Of a DNA stretch of 64,000 bases, positions 1 to 12,431 are shown piece by piece (within the stretch, counting starts at the first letter, position 1; each line of letters starts with the position of its first letter). Origin of the DNA: Panax quinquefolius (Eukaryota > Streptophyta > Magnoliopsida > Apiales > Araliaceae); the NCBI GenBank assembly GCA_020205615.1, contig CM035152.1, forward strand, positions 151,208,166-151,272,165, read 5' to 3'. The translations under genes were made by a program, and so were the position numbers. The notes beneath the pieces were generated by a model. The model did no database searches, had not been told where the DNA came from, and worked only from the letters and a program-made list of their open reading frames with translations.

Positions 1-135
1 AGAACTAGGAGGGGAGAGACGGGGAATTCTTTTGCTAGTATGACCTAAGTTTATTTGGTATTTAATTGGTCACGTAGAGTATAGGGATAATATGTGATAT
101 GTTAATTAACCCTTATTTTGTGGCGTGATTTGAAA

Positions 136-1334
136 ATGGCATCCGAGAATGTTGAGAACATCAATGGAGCACACGAGAGACCGCTGAGTCTCCACGGATC
201 AATAATCGTGACAATGTGCATCATGAAGGCGACAATCCTCATGCAAACAACAACACCGACCAAATGATGAATGATGGAATGTTCGTGAGGCTTTTTGCAA
301 TTCATGCAACATCGTGCAAGAGAGACTCTTATCCAAAAATGCAGTGGAAACACCGCAACTCTTGACGGTCCATCATTAAGCGCTTCAAGGAACTGGGACC
401 ACCGGAGTTTTTTGGAGAGCCAAAACCACTTAAGGCGAGAGACGTGGATAAAGTAGATCACGTAAGATATTTGATGTCTTGGGATGCTCCGAGGAGCAAA
501 AGGTTCCCTTTGCCACCTTCATGTTGCGTCAGTAGGGCCGACATTCTTTGGTGGGAATCAGAAAAAGCGTACTCAACTCCGCCGCATGACCGAAGATGAC
601 ATGGGAGAAGTTCCAAGAATTGTTCAACGACAAGTACTTTCCCGAAAGTATTCGTCACATAAAAGAGGTAGAGTTCATTAAGCTGATGCAAAACAACATG
701 ACCGTATCGTAGTACGAAGCCAAGTTTTCCGAGTTGTCCCGGTTTGCGTTCCATTTGGTTGATAATGAGGAGAGAATGACGCGAATGTTTCTAAGAGGTT
801 TGAAACCCGAGATACGTCAATATCTTATCTCTCATAAAATGTGTTTGTATCCAGATGTTGTTAATAGGGCTCAGTTTTTGGAGCGCGATAATGAGTCAAC
901 CCAACCAAAAGAGAAAGCGGTACAAAAAATGATAATACTAAGGATAATAACCATCGTGAGCGATGACAATAAGCATGGAGGAATCAACATGCGAAAATGG
1001 TAACCACTTCGGTGGTAATCATGGCCAAAACAATAAGAATGGACATTTCAAGAAGAGGAGATTCAACAATGATGGAAAGACGTCAGCACCAGCACCCGTG
1101 GTTAAGGAAGGAGAACGACAACCTATCATATGCTTCAAATGCGGAGGAGAAGGACACATCGGTCAAATCGCTGCGATGTCGTCCAAAGCATGTTATAATT
1201 GTGGAAGAGAAGGTCACCTAGCCCAATTTTGTCGTTCACCGAAGACAAGTTCAGCTAGGATGGAGGCACCAAAGGACGTCCCAGAAAAGTCAAAGCCAGT
1301 AGTGCAAGGGAGAGCATTTGTCCTGACCTCCTAG
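136..1334 (+). pseudogene. gag: Ty3/gypsy gag remnant with two zinc knuckles (copy 1)
   Basis: Capsid/nucleocapsid precursor of the gypsy element. The start is the ATG at 136 (MASENVENINGA...), matching the start of copy 2 at 13889. The middle matches the retrotransposon gag domain, with the segment around 734-880 (VDNEERMTRMFLRGLKPEI) typical of its C-terminal half. The nucleocapsid part at about 1130-1245 has zinc knuckles: CFKCGGEGHIGQ, whose last cysteine is lost, and the complete CYNCGREGHLAQFC. The reading frame is broken by stops and frameshifts between 260 and 960, so no capsid can be made. It runs into protease across a stop near 1332. Confidence 0.85.
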
Positions 1335-1382
1335 AAAGCAAGGAACCCGAACGAGGTCATCAGGGGTAAGCTTATCAAATAA

Positions 1383-1750
1383 GTATATACCTTATTTGAT
1401 ACCAAGTCTACCCATTCTTTTATTTCTCCTACTTGCGCTCAACGTTTAAATTTGACTCCGGAGAAATTAGACTTTGACTTATCTGTTGAAACTCTGTTGG
1501 GAAAAACCTTCATTACATCCACTGTTTATAAGTCTTGTTTGGTTCAAATCGGTACCTTCACATTACCTGTCGATCTTATTTCATTGAAAATACTTGCATT
1601 TGACGTAATTCTAGGGATTGATTGGTTAACCACTCATCATGCAAAAATTCATTATTTTCGTAAGGTTGTTAGCTTTCATATTCCTAACCAACCTATTATG
1701 CGAATTCAAGCAACCAAACCATTAAAATCAATCACTGTCATCTCAAGCCA
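1383..1750 (+). pseudogene. Ty3/gypsy aspartic protease remnant (copy 1)
   Basis: Retroviral-type aspartic protease that would process the Gag-Pol polyprotein. At 1383 the frame reads VYTLFDTKSTHSF: the catalytic D-T-G triad is DTK here, so the glycine is replaced, whereas copy 2 on the minus strand keeps DTGSTHSF. Downstream residues include the second conserved block FDVILGIDWL at about 1600-1632. The frame is open from 1383 to the stop at 2007, so protease and the start of RT are still fused. The active-site change suggests decay, not a variant enzyme. Confidence 0.85.
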
Positions 1751-1841
1751 TAAAGCTATTCGTTTATTGAAAAATGGATGTCAAGCTTTCTTAGCTCATG
1801 TCACGGATCTAAACAAAAATACATCAATTTTAAATGATATT

Positions 1842-2770
1842 TCAATTGTTAATGAATTTCCTGACGTACTCCCTGAAGAACTTCCTGGCATACCCCCAGA
1901 GCGTGAAATTGAATTTTGTATTGACCTTGAACCCGGTACAAAACCTATTTCCAAAGCCCCGTATCGAATGGCTCCTATTGAACTTCAGGAGTTAAAGACC
2001 CAATTGTAGGAATTGTTAGACATCGGTTTCATTCATCCTAGTACTTCTTCTTGGGGTGCTCCTGTTCTATTCGTGAAGAAGAAAGATGGGAGTATGCGAC
2101 TTTGTATTGATTATCGGAAGTTGAATCATGTCACCATCAAAAATATAAACCCATTGCCACGTATTGATGACTTGTTTGACCAAATCAGGGCACCAAATTC
2201 TTTTCAAAGATTGATCTTCGTTAGGATATCACCAATTGAAGATTAGAACCGATGACATTCCAAAGACGGCTTTAAACTCCCCATGCGGGCATTATGAATT
2301 TCTAGTCATGTCTTTTAAATTGACTAATGCTCCTGTTGCCTTCATGGATATGATGAACCGAGTATTCAAGGAATATTTGGATCACTTTATGGTCGTCTTT
2401 ATTGATGACATCCTTATTTATTCCAAAAGTCGTGAAGATCATGAGCAACACTTGAGGCTGATACTCCAAAAGCTTCGTGAATATTAGCTTTATGCCAAGT
2501 TGAAGAAAAGCGAGTTCTGGCTTGAGGAAGTAGCATTTCTTGGGCAGGTGGTATCAAGTCATGGAATATCTGTTGACCCAGCAAAGATTGAAGCTATTCA
2601 AAGCTAGGAGAAACCTAAATCAGTGACCGAAGTACGTAGCTTTCTCGGCTTAGCTGGTTATTATCGGAGATTCTTGGAAGGGTTTTCTCGAATCGCTACT
2701 CCCTTAACTCAGCAGACTCGGAAAGATACAAAATTCGGTTGGAGTGAGGAATGCGTGAAGAGTTTTCAAG
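1842..2770 (+). pseudogene. Ty3/gypsy reverse transcriptase remnant, interrupted by the copia insertion
   Basis: RNA-directed DNA polymerase of the gypsy element. Visible blocks in order: the entry motif GIPPEREIEFCIDLEPG (about 1887-1935), LCIDYRKLN (about 2100-2130), the catalytic box [12 protein letters not shown] with FIDD at 2398-2409, the thumb/connection block [13 protein letters not shown] (about 2560-2600), and the connection block [17 protein letters not shown] (about 2640-2690). Stops lie at 2007, 2244, 2485 and 2605, with a frameshift near 2220. At 2770 the codons for VKSFQ are cut by the copia LTR, and the reading resumes at 11715 after the duplicated TCAAG. Confidence 0.92.
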
Positions 2771-4623
2771 TGAAAGTAGTATGCACACAAGCCAATCATG
2801 TTTGATGATAAAGCATATACTTTGTAACAATCTTATTCATTTATTAATAAAAAGTATTAATTTATTAAAGGATTTTAATTATCTACATGATCTTGTTTTT
2901 ATAATATGTGATAAACCCATAGTTTTAAGCAATGCTTTTAGAATAATGATGATGATCATTCTAATGAGATCTAAATTCTTAGAAAGCTTAAAACTAAAAT
3001 AGTTCCCAATCGTTGGATTACTAAATTAGGATTAGTGAATCCGGGATAGATTGGTACATCGTTGCTTGCTCATTGGATGATGATGATTGATCTCATGATC
3101 ATTTGTGTGGAGACACTAAAGCAAGTATGTAGGTGCTTATCGGAGAATAAGTTCAATTTGAACGTGGCTCGCTAAGGAATACCTAATGGAGTTTTACTTG
3201 CATCGATAGGAATTCCTGTAGTGATAGTAGTCTACAAGTGATCCTTGGACTTGAGATCATCATAGTATCTTGTGTATGATGAATTATACTTTGACTTATT
3301 CCTTAAGACCCTTAGGGTATATCAAAGGGTATGCTTGGGTATAATAAGTTATACATGTAGATAATGTATGATCAATAAAGAATCTACCACTTATATTAAA
3401 AGAAGAGAAATGTCCTATGTGATTCGATAAATGACAACCCAAAGAGTCCTTGGCGGCGCGAATGAAATTAGAAAGGAGTTTCTAATTTGCATTATTTGAG
3501 TTGTGCATTTAAGAGTCGAAATACATATAATTAAATAAAATAAGACTTGTGATAATTCCATGTCTTATATTTAATTGGGACATTGTTTGGTGGAAGGATT
3601 GAATTATGCGGTAACTATTTACTCAAAGGTTCTTTTATGATTAATGTTGAAATCTATATTATCCGGAAAGTCGTTGATCGCTAGGAAGGCTTATCCCTAT
3701 TGTAGAATAAATATTATTTATTTAAATAAATTAATTGTTTAATTTATTTATTTAAATAAGATTAGAATTGTTCTAATTGATTTATTCACAACCTATTTAA
3801 TATGGAGAACCTAAAGGGTCACACCATAAAAGGAAGAATAATTATTTAAGAAGTTAATGGCATAATCGTAATAATATATTATGTATATTTAATTTAATCT
3901 ATGATGATAGAATAAATTAAATAGCTTAATATTTATTATTTAATATTTAGAAATATTAAATATAAATTAATAAGAGGAGTCTTATTAATATTATTACAAT
4001 TATTATTATTATTTTAATTTCTAAAAGAGTTTAGGAATTAATTTAATATAAGTACTCTCATTTATTCCTAATTGGATTAGGAAGGAAAATTAGTTAAAGG
4101 AGTTTAATTAATTATCCCTAATAAGATTAGGGAGCCCCTTTAATTAAAAGGGTTTAATTAAATAATACCTTATTTTAATAGGGTTACTTGATATCTTTAT
4201 AAGAGGAGTCTTATATCAGATATCAAGACGACTACGTTATAATTCCAATGGTTGGAGAGTGTGCTCCTTTTCTATAGAGATAGAAAAACTAGGGTTTAGC
4301 CAACCACCTATCTTCTTGAATTCTTCTTCTTCCTTGGTGGATCACCTCTAGAGGCCAAATACTTGGGTGGCTAACGTTGATCAAAGGAAGGAACCAAACC
4401 CGGTGGATTCAAGTTGAACGCGAAAAGGATTGGAGGTGAACTTATACCTGAGGAAGCTCGGATCTTCAAGGGTATGTTTCTTATTCATCTTTTTTGTTTA
4501 ATTAATAATTATGCATAAAGGGTGATCCGAGTATATGGTTTGTAAAATTTTTAAACTCTGATTTTACACGTTTTCGCTTATTTATGCAATTTGATTCCGT
4601 TCTTGAATTTTACAAACCTAACA
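2771..4623 (+). repeat. Copia 5' LTR
   Basis: Starts TGAAAGTAGTATGCACACAA and ends ...TACAAACCTAACA, with TG...CA termini. It matches 9858-11714 throughout. It contains an AT-rich middle (about 3715-4170) with an inverted AAATAAATTAATTG-type repeat, and a short stretch near 4240-4500 with many purines. A relic copy lies reversed at 29573-30774. Confidence 0.93.
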
Positions 4624-4640
4624 GTGGCATCAGAGCCAAA
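4624..4640 (+). other. Copia primer-binding site (initiator Met tRNA type)
   Basis: The sequence TGGCATCAGAGCC follows the 5' LTR after one base. It differs by one base from TGGTATCAGAGC, the usual plant copia and gypsy site complementary to the 3' end of initiator methionine tRNA. It fixes the element's orientation as plus. Confidence 0.85.
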
Positions 4641-4923
4641 CCTTTATGCGAATTATTAATTATTTTAATTTGATATGTATATTGATATGTGTTTAGAATA
4701 ATTTAATTGGGCATAATTTGTTGTATAAAATTTATTTAAAAAAATAAAATAATCACGAAACAGTTTTTCCGTGATTCGCGTGTTTTTCCGTGCTGCTGTA
4801 CCTTACGCGTTAAAAAGTTTACAGTTACGGATTATCTCGCTGTGCCTTATGCGGTAATGTTATATATATGGATTACCTGTTAAAAAGTTAACAGGGATTA
4901 AGTGTTTACAGTGATTCACGTTA

Positions 4924-4957
<34 letters not shown>

Positions 4958-5022
4958 AGTTATTTAGTTTCTGGAGTAAGTTACTAAATACTTATATATT
5001 ATGTTTCCTCGCATAAGATAAG

Positions 5023-5084
<62 letters not shown>

Positions 5085-6863
5085 TTCTAATAATTTTATA
5101 ATTAAAATAAAAGTTTATTTTAATATTAAAATAAAAGGTTTATTTTAATTTTAAAATTGAATTTCATGCTAACTAATTAGAGTTGGAATTGGATTACATG
5201 ATAACTAATTAGAGTTGAAATTGGATTCCATGTTTACTTCAATAAAAGAGTTTATTTAGATATGAAATAAGATTTCATATTATTCAAAATAAAAAGTTTA
5301 TTTGTGAATAGGAAGAGAATCCGTATTTCCTTAAATAAAGAGTTTATTTAGATATGAAATAAGATTTCATATTATTCAAAATAAAGGAGTTTATTTGTGA
5401 ATAGGAAAAGAAAATCCGTGTTTCCTTTAATAAAATTTTTTTATATGGAATTGGATTCCATAATTAATTAAAATAAAGGAGTTTATTTTGATTAAAATAA
5501 AATAGTTTATTTTATTCAAAATTGGATAAATTAAAATAAAATAGTTTTATTTTGATTTAAATTTGGATTAAAATAAAGGAGTTTATTTTGATTCAAAAAT
5601 AGATTTTATACTAACTAAATTTGCACATTAAATTATATCAATATATATATTGAATGTTTATTATTCATTAGATGAATGTTATGTATTGATGCATATGGTG
5701 ATATGTATGATAATAAATGAGATTGATTGTGGACTATTGACCAATATGATTGGATTTTATTTTAGTTGGATGCATGAATGTATGGGTTTTATTAAATGGG
5801 GTCTGTGTACCTCGTCTTCTCTAATTTTTCTTAATGTAAATTCTATCTCCCTCCTATGTACTTCCCTTGACTGTTGATCAAGGTTTCTATTTATTTTAAT
5901 TAGTTTTGTAATAGGAATAGTTAGAATTAATTTTGAAAAATTGGAGATCAAGGAGCAAGGAGCGCTTGAAGACCCGTTTGTAATGGAGCCCGGGTTTAAA
6001 TGTAATAGTTATATTTAAATATTATTTCTTGCACCCCTAGGGTTTGACCTTTTGGTTCACTTGGTGGCTCTAGTGAACCAAACTAGAATAAAAGTCCATA
6101 ATCAATCCGAGTAGAATATAGTATTCTATATGTGCATACTTATACTATATATATTATATATTATGCAAACATGCTTGCATGTTCATTAATATGATGCGTA
6201 TTTTATATATATATATATAAAAATGCCGCTAAACAAGATGAGACAAATTAATAACAAACCCTCAATTTTTATATTAAGTCCTAAGCGTTCAAAGATATTT
6301 GGAATATCGAACGTCGCCTTTCTAACATGATAAAATTAATAGAGTATTAAATATTTAATATGAGTTTGTTGTGTCACCACAAGGCAAGTATTAAGTATTT
6401 AAGATGTTAATTTATGACATTTGATGCTTATAAAGAAAATTGAACAATATTGTTTTGTTGTGTCACCACAAGGATGATATTTTTCTTTTTTGAATATATG
6501 GAGTGCTAGGTTGGACTTAACTTGGATAATTTTGATTCGGATGTGCCACCACTTGATCAAAATAATCTAAGAGGCAAAATACAAGGAGTTGCATAGTTGA
6601 TGTAATTGACAAGAGTTGTCTACCTATTTATTTATATATAGTTTGTTGTGTCACCACAAGGCTATATACATTTGAAATGGGATCCTTATTCTCACTAGCG
6701 GATCTTTAATTAGATTTTTAGAACTATATATATTGAGGTAATATAGTTTGAAGAAAATAGTGGGAGATACCAATTTAAAACAAGACCTAATTTATTTTGG
6801 TAATTAATAAAAGAATGTATGCTAAAATGTTGTTAATTACAAATTCATTTACATAATTTTACA
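4641..6863 (+). other. Long non-coding leader of the copia element, with (TA)n tracts and repeated motifs
   Basis: About 2.2 kb between the primer-binding site and gag has no credible ORF. It holds two TA microsatellites (about 4926-4954 and 5023-5082). It also has a series of diverged repeats built on AAAATAAAGGAGTTTATTTTGATT (about 5090-5600), including a duplicated block around 5230-5330 and 5330-5420. Three exact copies of TTTGTTGTGTCACCACAAGG lie at 6365, 6454 and 6642. Such a long leader is unusual for a copia element and may be an accumulation of insertions or regulatory/packaging sequence; the sequence does not decide. Confidence 0.6.
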
Positions 6864-7626
6864 ATGTCTAAATCACTATCACTGCGAAGCATATTAGATG
6901 CTATTTGATCGGACTGAATTAAACGGATTGGTTAAGGAATTGAGAAAAGTTCTCACAGCTGAAAAGCTATCTTATGTCCTTAATACGCCTATCCCTGCAA
7001 TGGTTGTAGATAATGCCTCTGAACAAGAGATTGCTACTTTTAGAAAGTGGCAAAATGATGCATAGTTGGCTCAATGCATCATGCTCTCATCTATGAGTAA
7101 CGAGCTTCAGCGTTAGCATGAAACTATGGATGCTCCTACTATATTCCTGCACATCAAGTAGTTGATGGTGAGGAAAGTAAGACTGATAGATATCAGATAT
7201 CTAAGGAGCTCTTCCGATCTAGAATGGCCAATGGCACTATAAAGATGCATAAAAAAGTTCTTAACATAATCAATTTGAATGATCAATTAGGACAACTGGT
7301 TTTGTCATGGATGGAGAGTTGAGCCAAGATTTGATCTTGCACTCACTCCCGGACTCCTTTCACAATTGTTGTGAATTTTTCATATGAACAAGCTAGATAT
7401 CAGCCTCGCTGATTTGCTTAACATGTTGAAAAATGTTGAGAGTCACTTTCCAACCAAGAAAGACCATGTCTTACTGGTAGGGGCCAAAGGATCTTCTGAA
7501 AAGAAGGATGATTCTAAGAAGGTAAATGGAAAGACAAAAACAAAGGATAATAAGAATAAAACTGATACGGATAGCAAAGGAGTTTGCTTCCACTGCAATA
7601 AGCCCGACAACGGAAAGAAATCATGA
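6864..7626 (+). pseudogene. gag: Copia gag remnant
   Basis: The ATG at 6864 opens MSKSLSLRSILDA, a typical copia gag start. Further matches in shifting frames include LRKVLTAEKLSYVLNTPIP (about 6940-6995) and an open segment from 7384 (MNKLDISLADLLNMLKNVE). The lysine-rich stretch is followed by the zinc knuckle CFHCNKP, which should continue GHxxxxC but is degenerate (CFHCNKPDNGKKS then stop at 7624). At least six stops separate these pieces. It would have formed the virus-like particle. Confidence 0.85.
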
Positions 7627-7721
7627 GAAGCATCTTGCAGAGGCTAACTAAAGAGGCTTAGTAAAGTTTCGGTTACAAATACAAATTTTGTTCATGATTT
7701 AAAATAAATTTTTTCTTTAAG

Positions 7722-8640
7722 TCAAGATTCTACTTGGGTATTGGATACTGGCTTTGGTTATCATAAATATAGATTTATGAATGGACCAAGCAGAAGTAGG
7801 AAGCTAAACAAATATAAGTAATCCTATGTGAGGGAAATGTAGCAAAGGTTGCCACATTAGCCATAGAAACTTATAGTTTAGCAATGCCTACGGGCAAACT
7901 ATTAAGTCAATAAGTTGTTATTGTATTCCAGTTCTCGTTAGAAACATTATTTTCATTTTGTTGTTGGACAATGAAATTTGATATTATAATTAAGAACAAT
8001 TGTTGTTCTATTTATAATAATAATGTTTTGTATAGAACTGGAATATTACTTAATGGATTTTATATACTTGACTTACGTGAAAAATTATTTTGTAAATTGA
8101 ACAAACTAGTATAAGAAAAGGAGATGATCATTCAAAGAGTTGAATGTGTGTTTTCTTTGAAATACAAGTGTGAATTATTTGAAAGGTTCAAAATTCGTAA
8201 GTGAAACAAATTGGCAAAGTATTAAGATTTTTTGATTAGATCAAGGAATAAATAATTGTGTAATAAGTTTCTAGATCATCTCAAATGGTTTTCTCATAAT
8301 GGACGCCTCTAATACGCAATAATTGATTGATGCATCTGAATGAAAAATCGTACCTTGTTGACATGATGCAGTCCATAATGATTTTACCGATATTCCAAAG
8401 ATCCCTCCTGGGTCATGCCCTAGAAATGGTCGCATATCTACGAAAAGGTAACCTCAAAATCCAAATTCCCCAAGACTCCATAAAAGTTATGGATGGGAGA
8501 ATTCCTAATCTTAAGTATGTTAAGATAAGGGGTTGTCCAACTTATGTGAAAAGGTTTCAAGGATAAGCTTGGGACAAGATTTGACATGTCTGATTTGTGG
8601 GACATCCTAAAGTAAGTTTAGGGTATATGTTCTATAATTC
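7722..8640 (+). pseudogene. Copia protease and integrase remnants
   Basis: At about 7725 the frame reads DSTWVLDTGFGYH, the copia protease motif (W-x-L-D-T/S-G). About 700 bp further, ALEMVAYLRKGN followed by GRIPNLKYVKIRGCPTYVKR (8405-8556) matches the C-terminal end of the copia integrase core. The expected GAG pre-integrase zinc site and the DDE residues in between cannot be read, so much of the integrase is deleted or too mutated. Confidence 0.8.
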
Positions 8641-8732
8641 TACTTAGCAAAAGGTGTTTGTTACGAAACACGCCGCCTTCTAAAGATAAAGGTGTTTATC
8701 ATTAAAAGGGGCTAGTGGGAGGATAATAGATC

Positions 8733-9845
8733 TTGAAGAGTTCAAGAACCACAAAACACTATAAGTCAAATAAGAGGAACACAGAGATGAGACCTATTGT
8801 ACCACAACCTAATCGTAAATCTGGAATAGTACCAAAGATACCTAGGAGGTATGGATTCATCATGAATGATGATGATGAGGTACACATCATAGAAGATGAT
8901 GATCCGAGTTACATTCGATGAGGTAAGACTTCTAGTGTGTACAAAAAGGGTCGATGGGAGCGTCGTGAAATTTCTAGTATTATATGTTGATATACTACGG
9001 ATGAGGAATTACATACCAATGCTACAATCAGTAAAGATAAAGTTGTCTAAAAATTCTTCCACGAATGATTTGGGAAGAGTATCTTAATTGGGGATAAAAT
9101 CTATATAGATAGATTCAAGAGGATGCTCGACTTAACCCAAGGAATGTATATTCATTTAATGCTAAAGTCGTTTAGCATGGCAAGCTCCAAGAGATGTTTC
9201 ATGTTGATGAGCCATGGAGTGTATCTCTCTTAATAGTCCCCACAAACTATTAAAAGAAGAGAGATCACATGAGTGACAATCATGTATGCAATAAAATATA
9301 CGAGACCTGATGTTGATCAGTCATATTATGGAGAAGTTCACTATGAGTCAGTGAAAAACATCTTAAAGTGCTTAACCGTCACTAAGGATGTGATCATATT
9401 TATGGTGGGTCTAAATTAAAACTAGAGGGCTTAACAGACTCAAGTTTTTCAGATAGACCAAGATGACAGAAAAATCCACTTTAAGGTAAAAGCATTATCT
9501 TGAAAAGTGGTGCGATTGAATTGAAAGGTTCCAAACAAAGAAAGAGTTCTTTGGTTTAGTGATAAAGACAAAGTATATAGCTATAAATGAAGTCGCAAGT
9601 TGATTGTTTGGATTAAAGTTCATTACGAGAACTAGGAATAGTTCCTAAGTCTCATCTTGGATCTAAACATGTGTTGTGGCACTTTCATTTGATTATTAGA
9701 ATCATTGAAAGATGGGAAATCACTATAGAGAAAGTGGACTCTCATGAACAACATTACATATCCATTAACTAAAGCTTATCCAACAGCAGGATAATCGTCA
9801 CTTAAAGAAGAAGAGTATGAGATACCATGACGATTGGATTTAGTG
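8733..9845 (+). pseudogene. Copia reverse transcriptase and RNase H remnants
   Basis: The segment 8733-8921 (…RYGFIMNDDDEVHIIEDD) is the linker before RT. At about 8935 VDGSVVKFLVLYVDILRMRN is the catalytic region: the family motif is YVDD, here YVDI with the second aspartate lost. IPMLQSVKIKLSKNS and later frames (9300-9480: SVKNILKCL, YGGSKLKLEG) follow the usual order into RNase H. The end around 9640-9700 (GSKHVLWHFHLIIRIIERWEIT) matches the last RNase H helix. Most of the N-terminal RT is missing. Not functional. Confidence 0.85.
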
Positions 9846-9857
9846 CAAGTGGGAGAT
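9846..9857 (+). other. Copia polypurine tract
   Basis: The purine-rich AAGTGGGAGAT lies directly against the 3' LTR start TGAAAG at 9858. This is the expected primer for plus-strand synthesis and confirms the element's direction. Confidence 0.85.
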
Positions 9858-11714
9858 TGAAAGTAGTATGCACACAAGCCAATCATATTTGATGATAAAG
9901 CATATACTTTGTAACAATCTTATTCATTTATTAATAAAAGTATTAATTTATTAAAGGCTTTTAATTATCTACATGATCTTTGTTTTATAATATGTGATAA
10001 ACCCATAGTTTTAAGCAATGCTTTTAGAATAATGATGATGATCATTCTAATGAGATCTAAATTCTTAGAAAGCTTAAAACTAAAATAGTTCCCAATCGTT
10101 GGATTACTAAATTGGGATTAGTGAATCCGGATAGATTGGTACATACGTTAACTTGCTTTCATTGGATGAGGATGATTGATCTCATGATCATTTGTGTGGA
10201 GACACTAAAGCAAGTATGTAGGTGCTTATTGAGAATAAGTTCATTTGAACGTGGCTCGCTAAGGAATACCTAATGGAGTTTTACTTGCTGTCAATAGGAA
10301 TTCTCAGAGTAATAGTAGTACAAGTGATCCTTGGACTTGAGATCATCATAGTATCTTGTGTATGATGAGTTATACTTTGACTTATTCCTTAAGACCCTTA
10401 AGGTATATCAAAGGGTATGCTTGGGTATAATAAGTTGTATATGTAGATAATGTATGATCAATAAAGAATCTACCACTTCTATTAAAAGAAGAGAAATGTC
10501 CTATGTGATTCGATAAATGACAACCCAAAGAGTCCTTGGCGGCGAGAAATGAAATTAGAAAGGAGTTTCTAATTTGCATTATTTGGAGTTATGCATTTAA
10601 GAGTCGAAATACATATAATTAAATAAAATAAGACTTGACAAAGAATTCCATGTCTTATATTTAATTGGGACATTGTATGGTGGAAGGATTGAATTATACG
10701 GTAACTATTTACTCAAAGGTTCTTTTATGATTAATGTTGAAATCTATATTATCTGGAAAGTCGTTAATCGCTAGGAGGCTTATCCTCATTGTAGAATAAA
10801 TATTATTTATTTAAATAAATTAATTGTTTAATTTATTTATTTAAATAAGATTAGAATTGTTCTAATTGATTTATTCACAACCTGGTTTAATATGGAGAAC
10901 CTAAAGGGTCACACCATAAAAGGAAGAATAATTATTTAAGAAGTTAATGGCATAATCGTGATAATATAAAGTTATGTATATTTAATTTAATCTATGATGA
11001 TAGAATAAATTAAATAGCTTAATATTTATTATTTAATATTTTAGAAATATTAAATATAAATTAATAAGAGGAGTCTTATTAATATTATTACAATTATTAT
11101 TATTATTTTAATTTCTAAAAGAGTTTAGGAATTAATTTAATATAAGTACTCTCATTTATTCCTAATTGGATTAGGAAGGAAAATTAGTTAAAGGAGTTTA
11201 ATTAATTATCCCTAATAAGATTAGGGGCCCTTTAATTAAAAGGGTTTAATTAAATAATACCTTATTTTAATAGGGTTACTTGATATCTTTATAAGAGGAG
11301 TCTTATATCAGATATCAAGACGACTACGTTATAATTCCAATGGTTGGAGAGTACGCTCCTTTTCTATAGAGATAGAAAAACTAGGGTTTAGCCAACCACC
11401 CATCTTCTTGAATTCTTCTTCTTCCTTGGTGGATCACCTCTAGAGGCCAAATACTTGGGTGGCTAACGTTGATCAAAGGAAGGAACCAAACCCGTGGATT
11501 CAAGTTGAACGCAAAAAGGATTGGAGGTGAACTTGTACACGAGGAAGCTTTCGGATCTTCAAGGGTATGTTTCTTATTCATCTTTTTGTTTAATTAATAA
11601 TTATGCATAAAGGGTGATCCGGGTATATGGTTTGTAAAATTTTTTAAACTCGATTTTACACGCTTTAATTATTTATGCAATTTGATTGCGTTCTTGAATA
11701 TTACAAACCTAACA
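9858..11714 (+). repeat. Copia 3' LTR
   Basis: Begins TGAAAGTAGTATGCACACAA and ends AAACCTAACA. It matches the 5' LTR along its length with scattered small indels and substitutions (for example 3061-3070 versus 10140-10155). It is followed by TCAAG, the second copy of the target duplication. Confidence 0.93.
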
Positions 11715-12431
11715 TCAAGAACTCAAGAAAGGCTCATTTCAAAGACTGCTCGACAATACCATCCTGCTCGGAGGGGATTTGTCATCTACAGTGATGTTTC
11801 GGGCAAAGGGTTAGGATGTGTTCTAATGCAACATGGGAAAGTCATAGCCTATGCCTCTCAATAACTCAAAGAATATGAGAGGAATTATCATACTCATGAT
11901 CTAGAGTTGGCAGCTGTTGTCTTCGCACTTTAAATTTGGAGGCATTACTTGTATGGGGAGAAAGTGGAGATCTTTACGGATCATAAAAGCCTCAAATATT
12001 TCTTCACTCAAAAGGAACTAAACATGCGACAGCGACGTTGGCTTGAACTGTTGAAAGATTATGATCATACCATCCAATACCATCCTGGAAAAGCGAATGT
12101 GGTAGCTGACGCATTGAGTAGAAGATCATATGAGGGTACGAGTACGATATTGTCAACGCAAAGGCCCATTTTGTATGACTTGCAAAGGATGAAGATAGAG
12201 ATAAAGACTCCAGGGACCCAAGTGATGATGGCGAATATACGAGTGGAACCGACTTTAATCGATAAAGTTAAAGTTGCTCAAGCTACAGACCTGGAGCTGA
12301 TGCATATGAGGAAGAAAGTACAAGAAGGTGCTATGTCGGAATCAAGAATCGATGAAGAAGGAATACTTCAATTAAACTCCAGACTTTGTGTTCTTAACGA
12401 CCCTGAGTTAAAGTATAAAATCATGATGTAA
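11715..12431 (+). pseudogene. Ty3/gypsy RNase H (copy 1, continuation after the copia insertion)
   Basis: This continues the RT of 1842-2770. Visible RNase H blocks: GFVIYSDVSGKGLGCVLMQ (first catalytic aspartate in YSD), [29 protein letters not shown] (FTDHKS block), and [20 protein letters not shown] and [11 protein letters not shown] at the end. Stops at 11862 and 11932 break the frame. A tether region follows ([19 protein letters not shown], about 12250-12320) up to ELKYKIM at 12425. The integrase that should follow is absent because the element is joined to an inverted copy. Confidence 0.92.

Larger units (their letters stand above)
2771..11714 (+). mobile_element. Ty1/copia retrotransposon, complete structure, coding region dead
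   Basis: The element has two LTRs (2771-4623 and 9858-11714), a primer-binding site directly after the 5' LTR, a purine tract directly before the 3' LTR, and a 5-bp target duplication TCAAG at 2766-2770 and 11715-11719. It sits inside the RT-RNase H junction of the older gypsy copy, which reads through again when the element is removed. Internal order gag-protease-integrase-RT-RNase H is that of Ty1/copia. The two LTRs are very similar but differ by several small indels, and the internal genes carry many stops, so the insertion is not recent. Confidence 0.93.
1..12431 (+). mobile_element. Ty3/gypsy retrotransposon copy 1, 5'-truncated by window edge and split by a copia insertion
   Basis: The parts run leader (1-135), gag (136-1334), protease (about 1383-1750), reverse transcriptase (1842-2770), then after the nested copia element RNase H (11715-12431). 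The first bases match the leader that follows the primer-binding site of copy 2 (reverse complement of about 13890-14030), so the 5' LTR lies just left of the window. The gene order gag-PR-RT-RH is that of Ty3/gypsy. No integrase, polypurine tract or 3' LTR follows RNase H: the element stops at 12431 against an inverted second copy. Many in-frame stops and frameshifts make it non-functional. It is chromovirus-like by its RT, but no integrase chromodomain is present to settle the clade. Confidence 0.9.
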
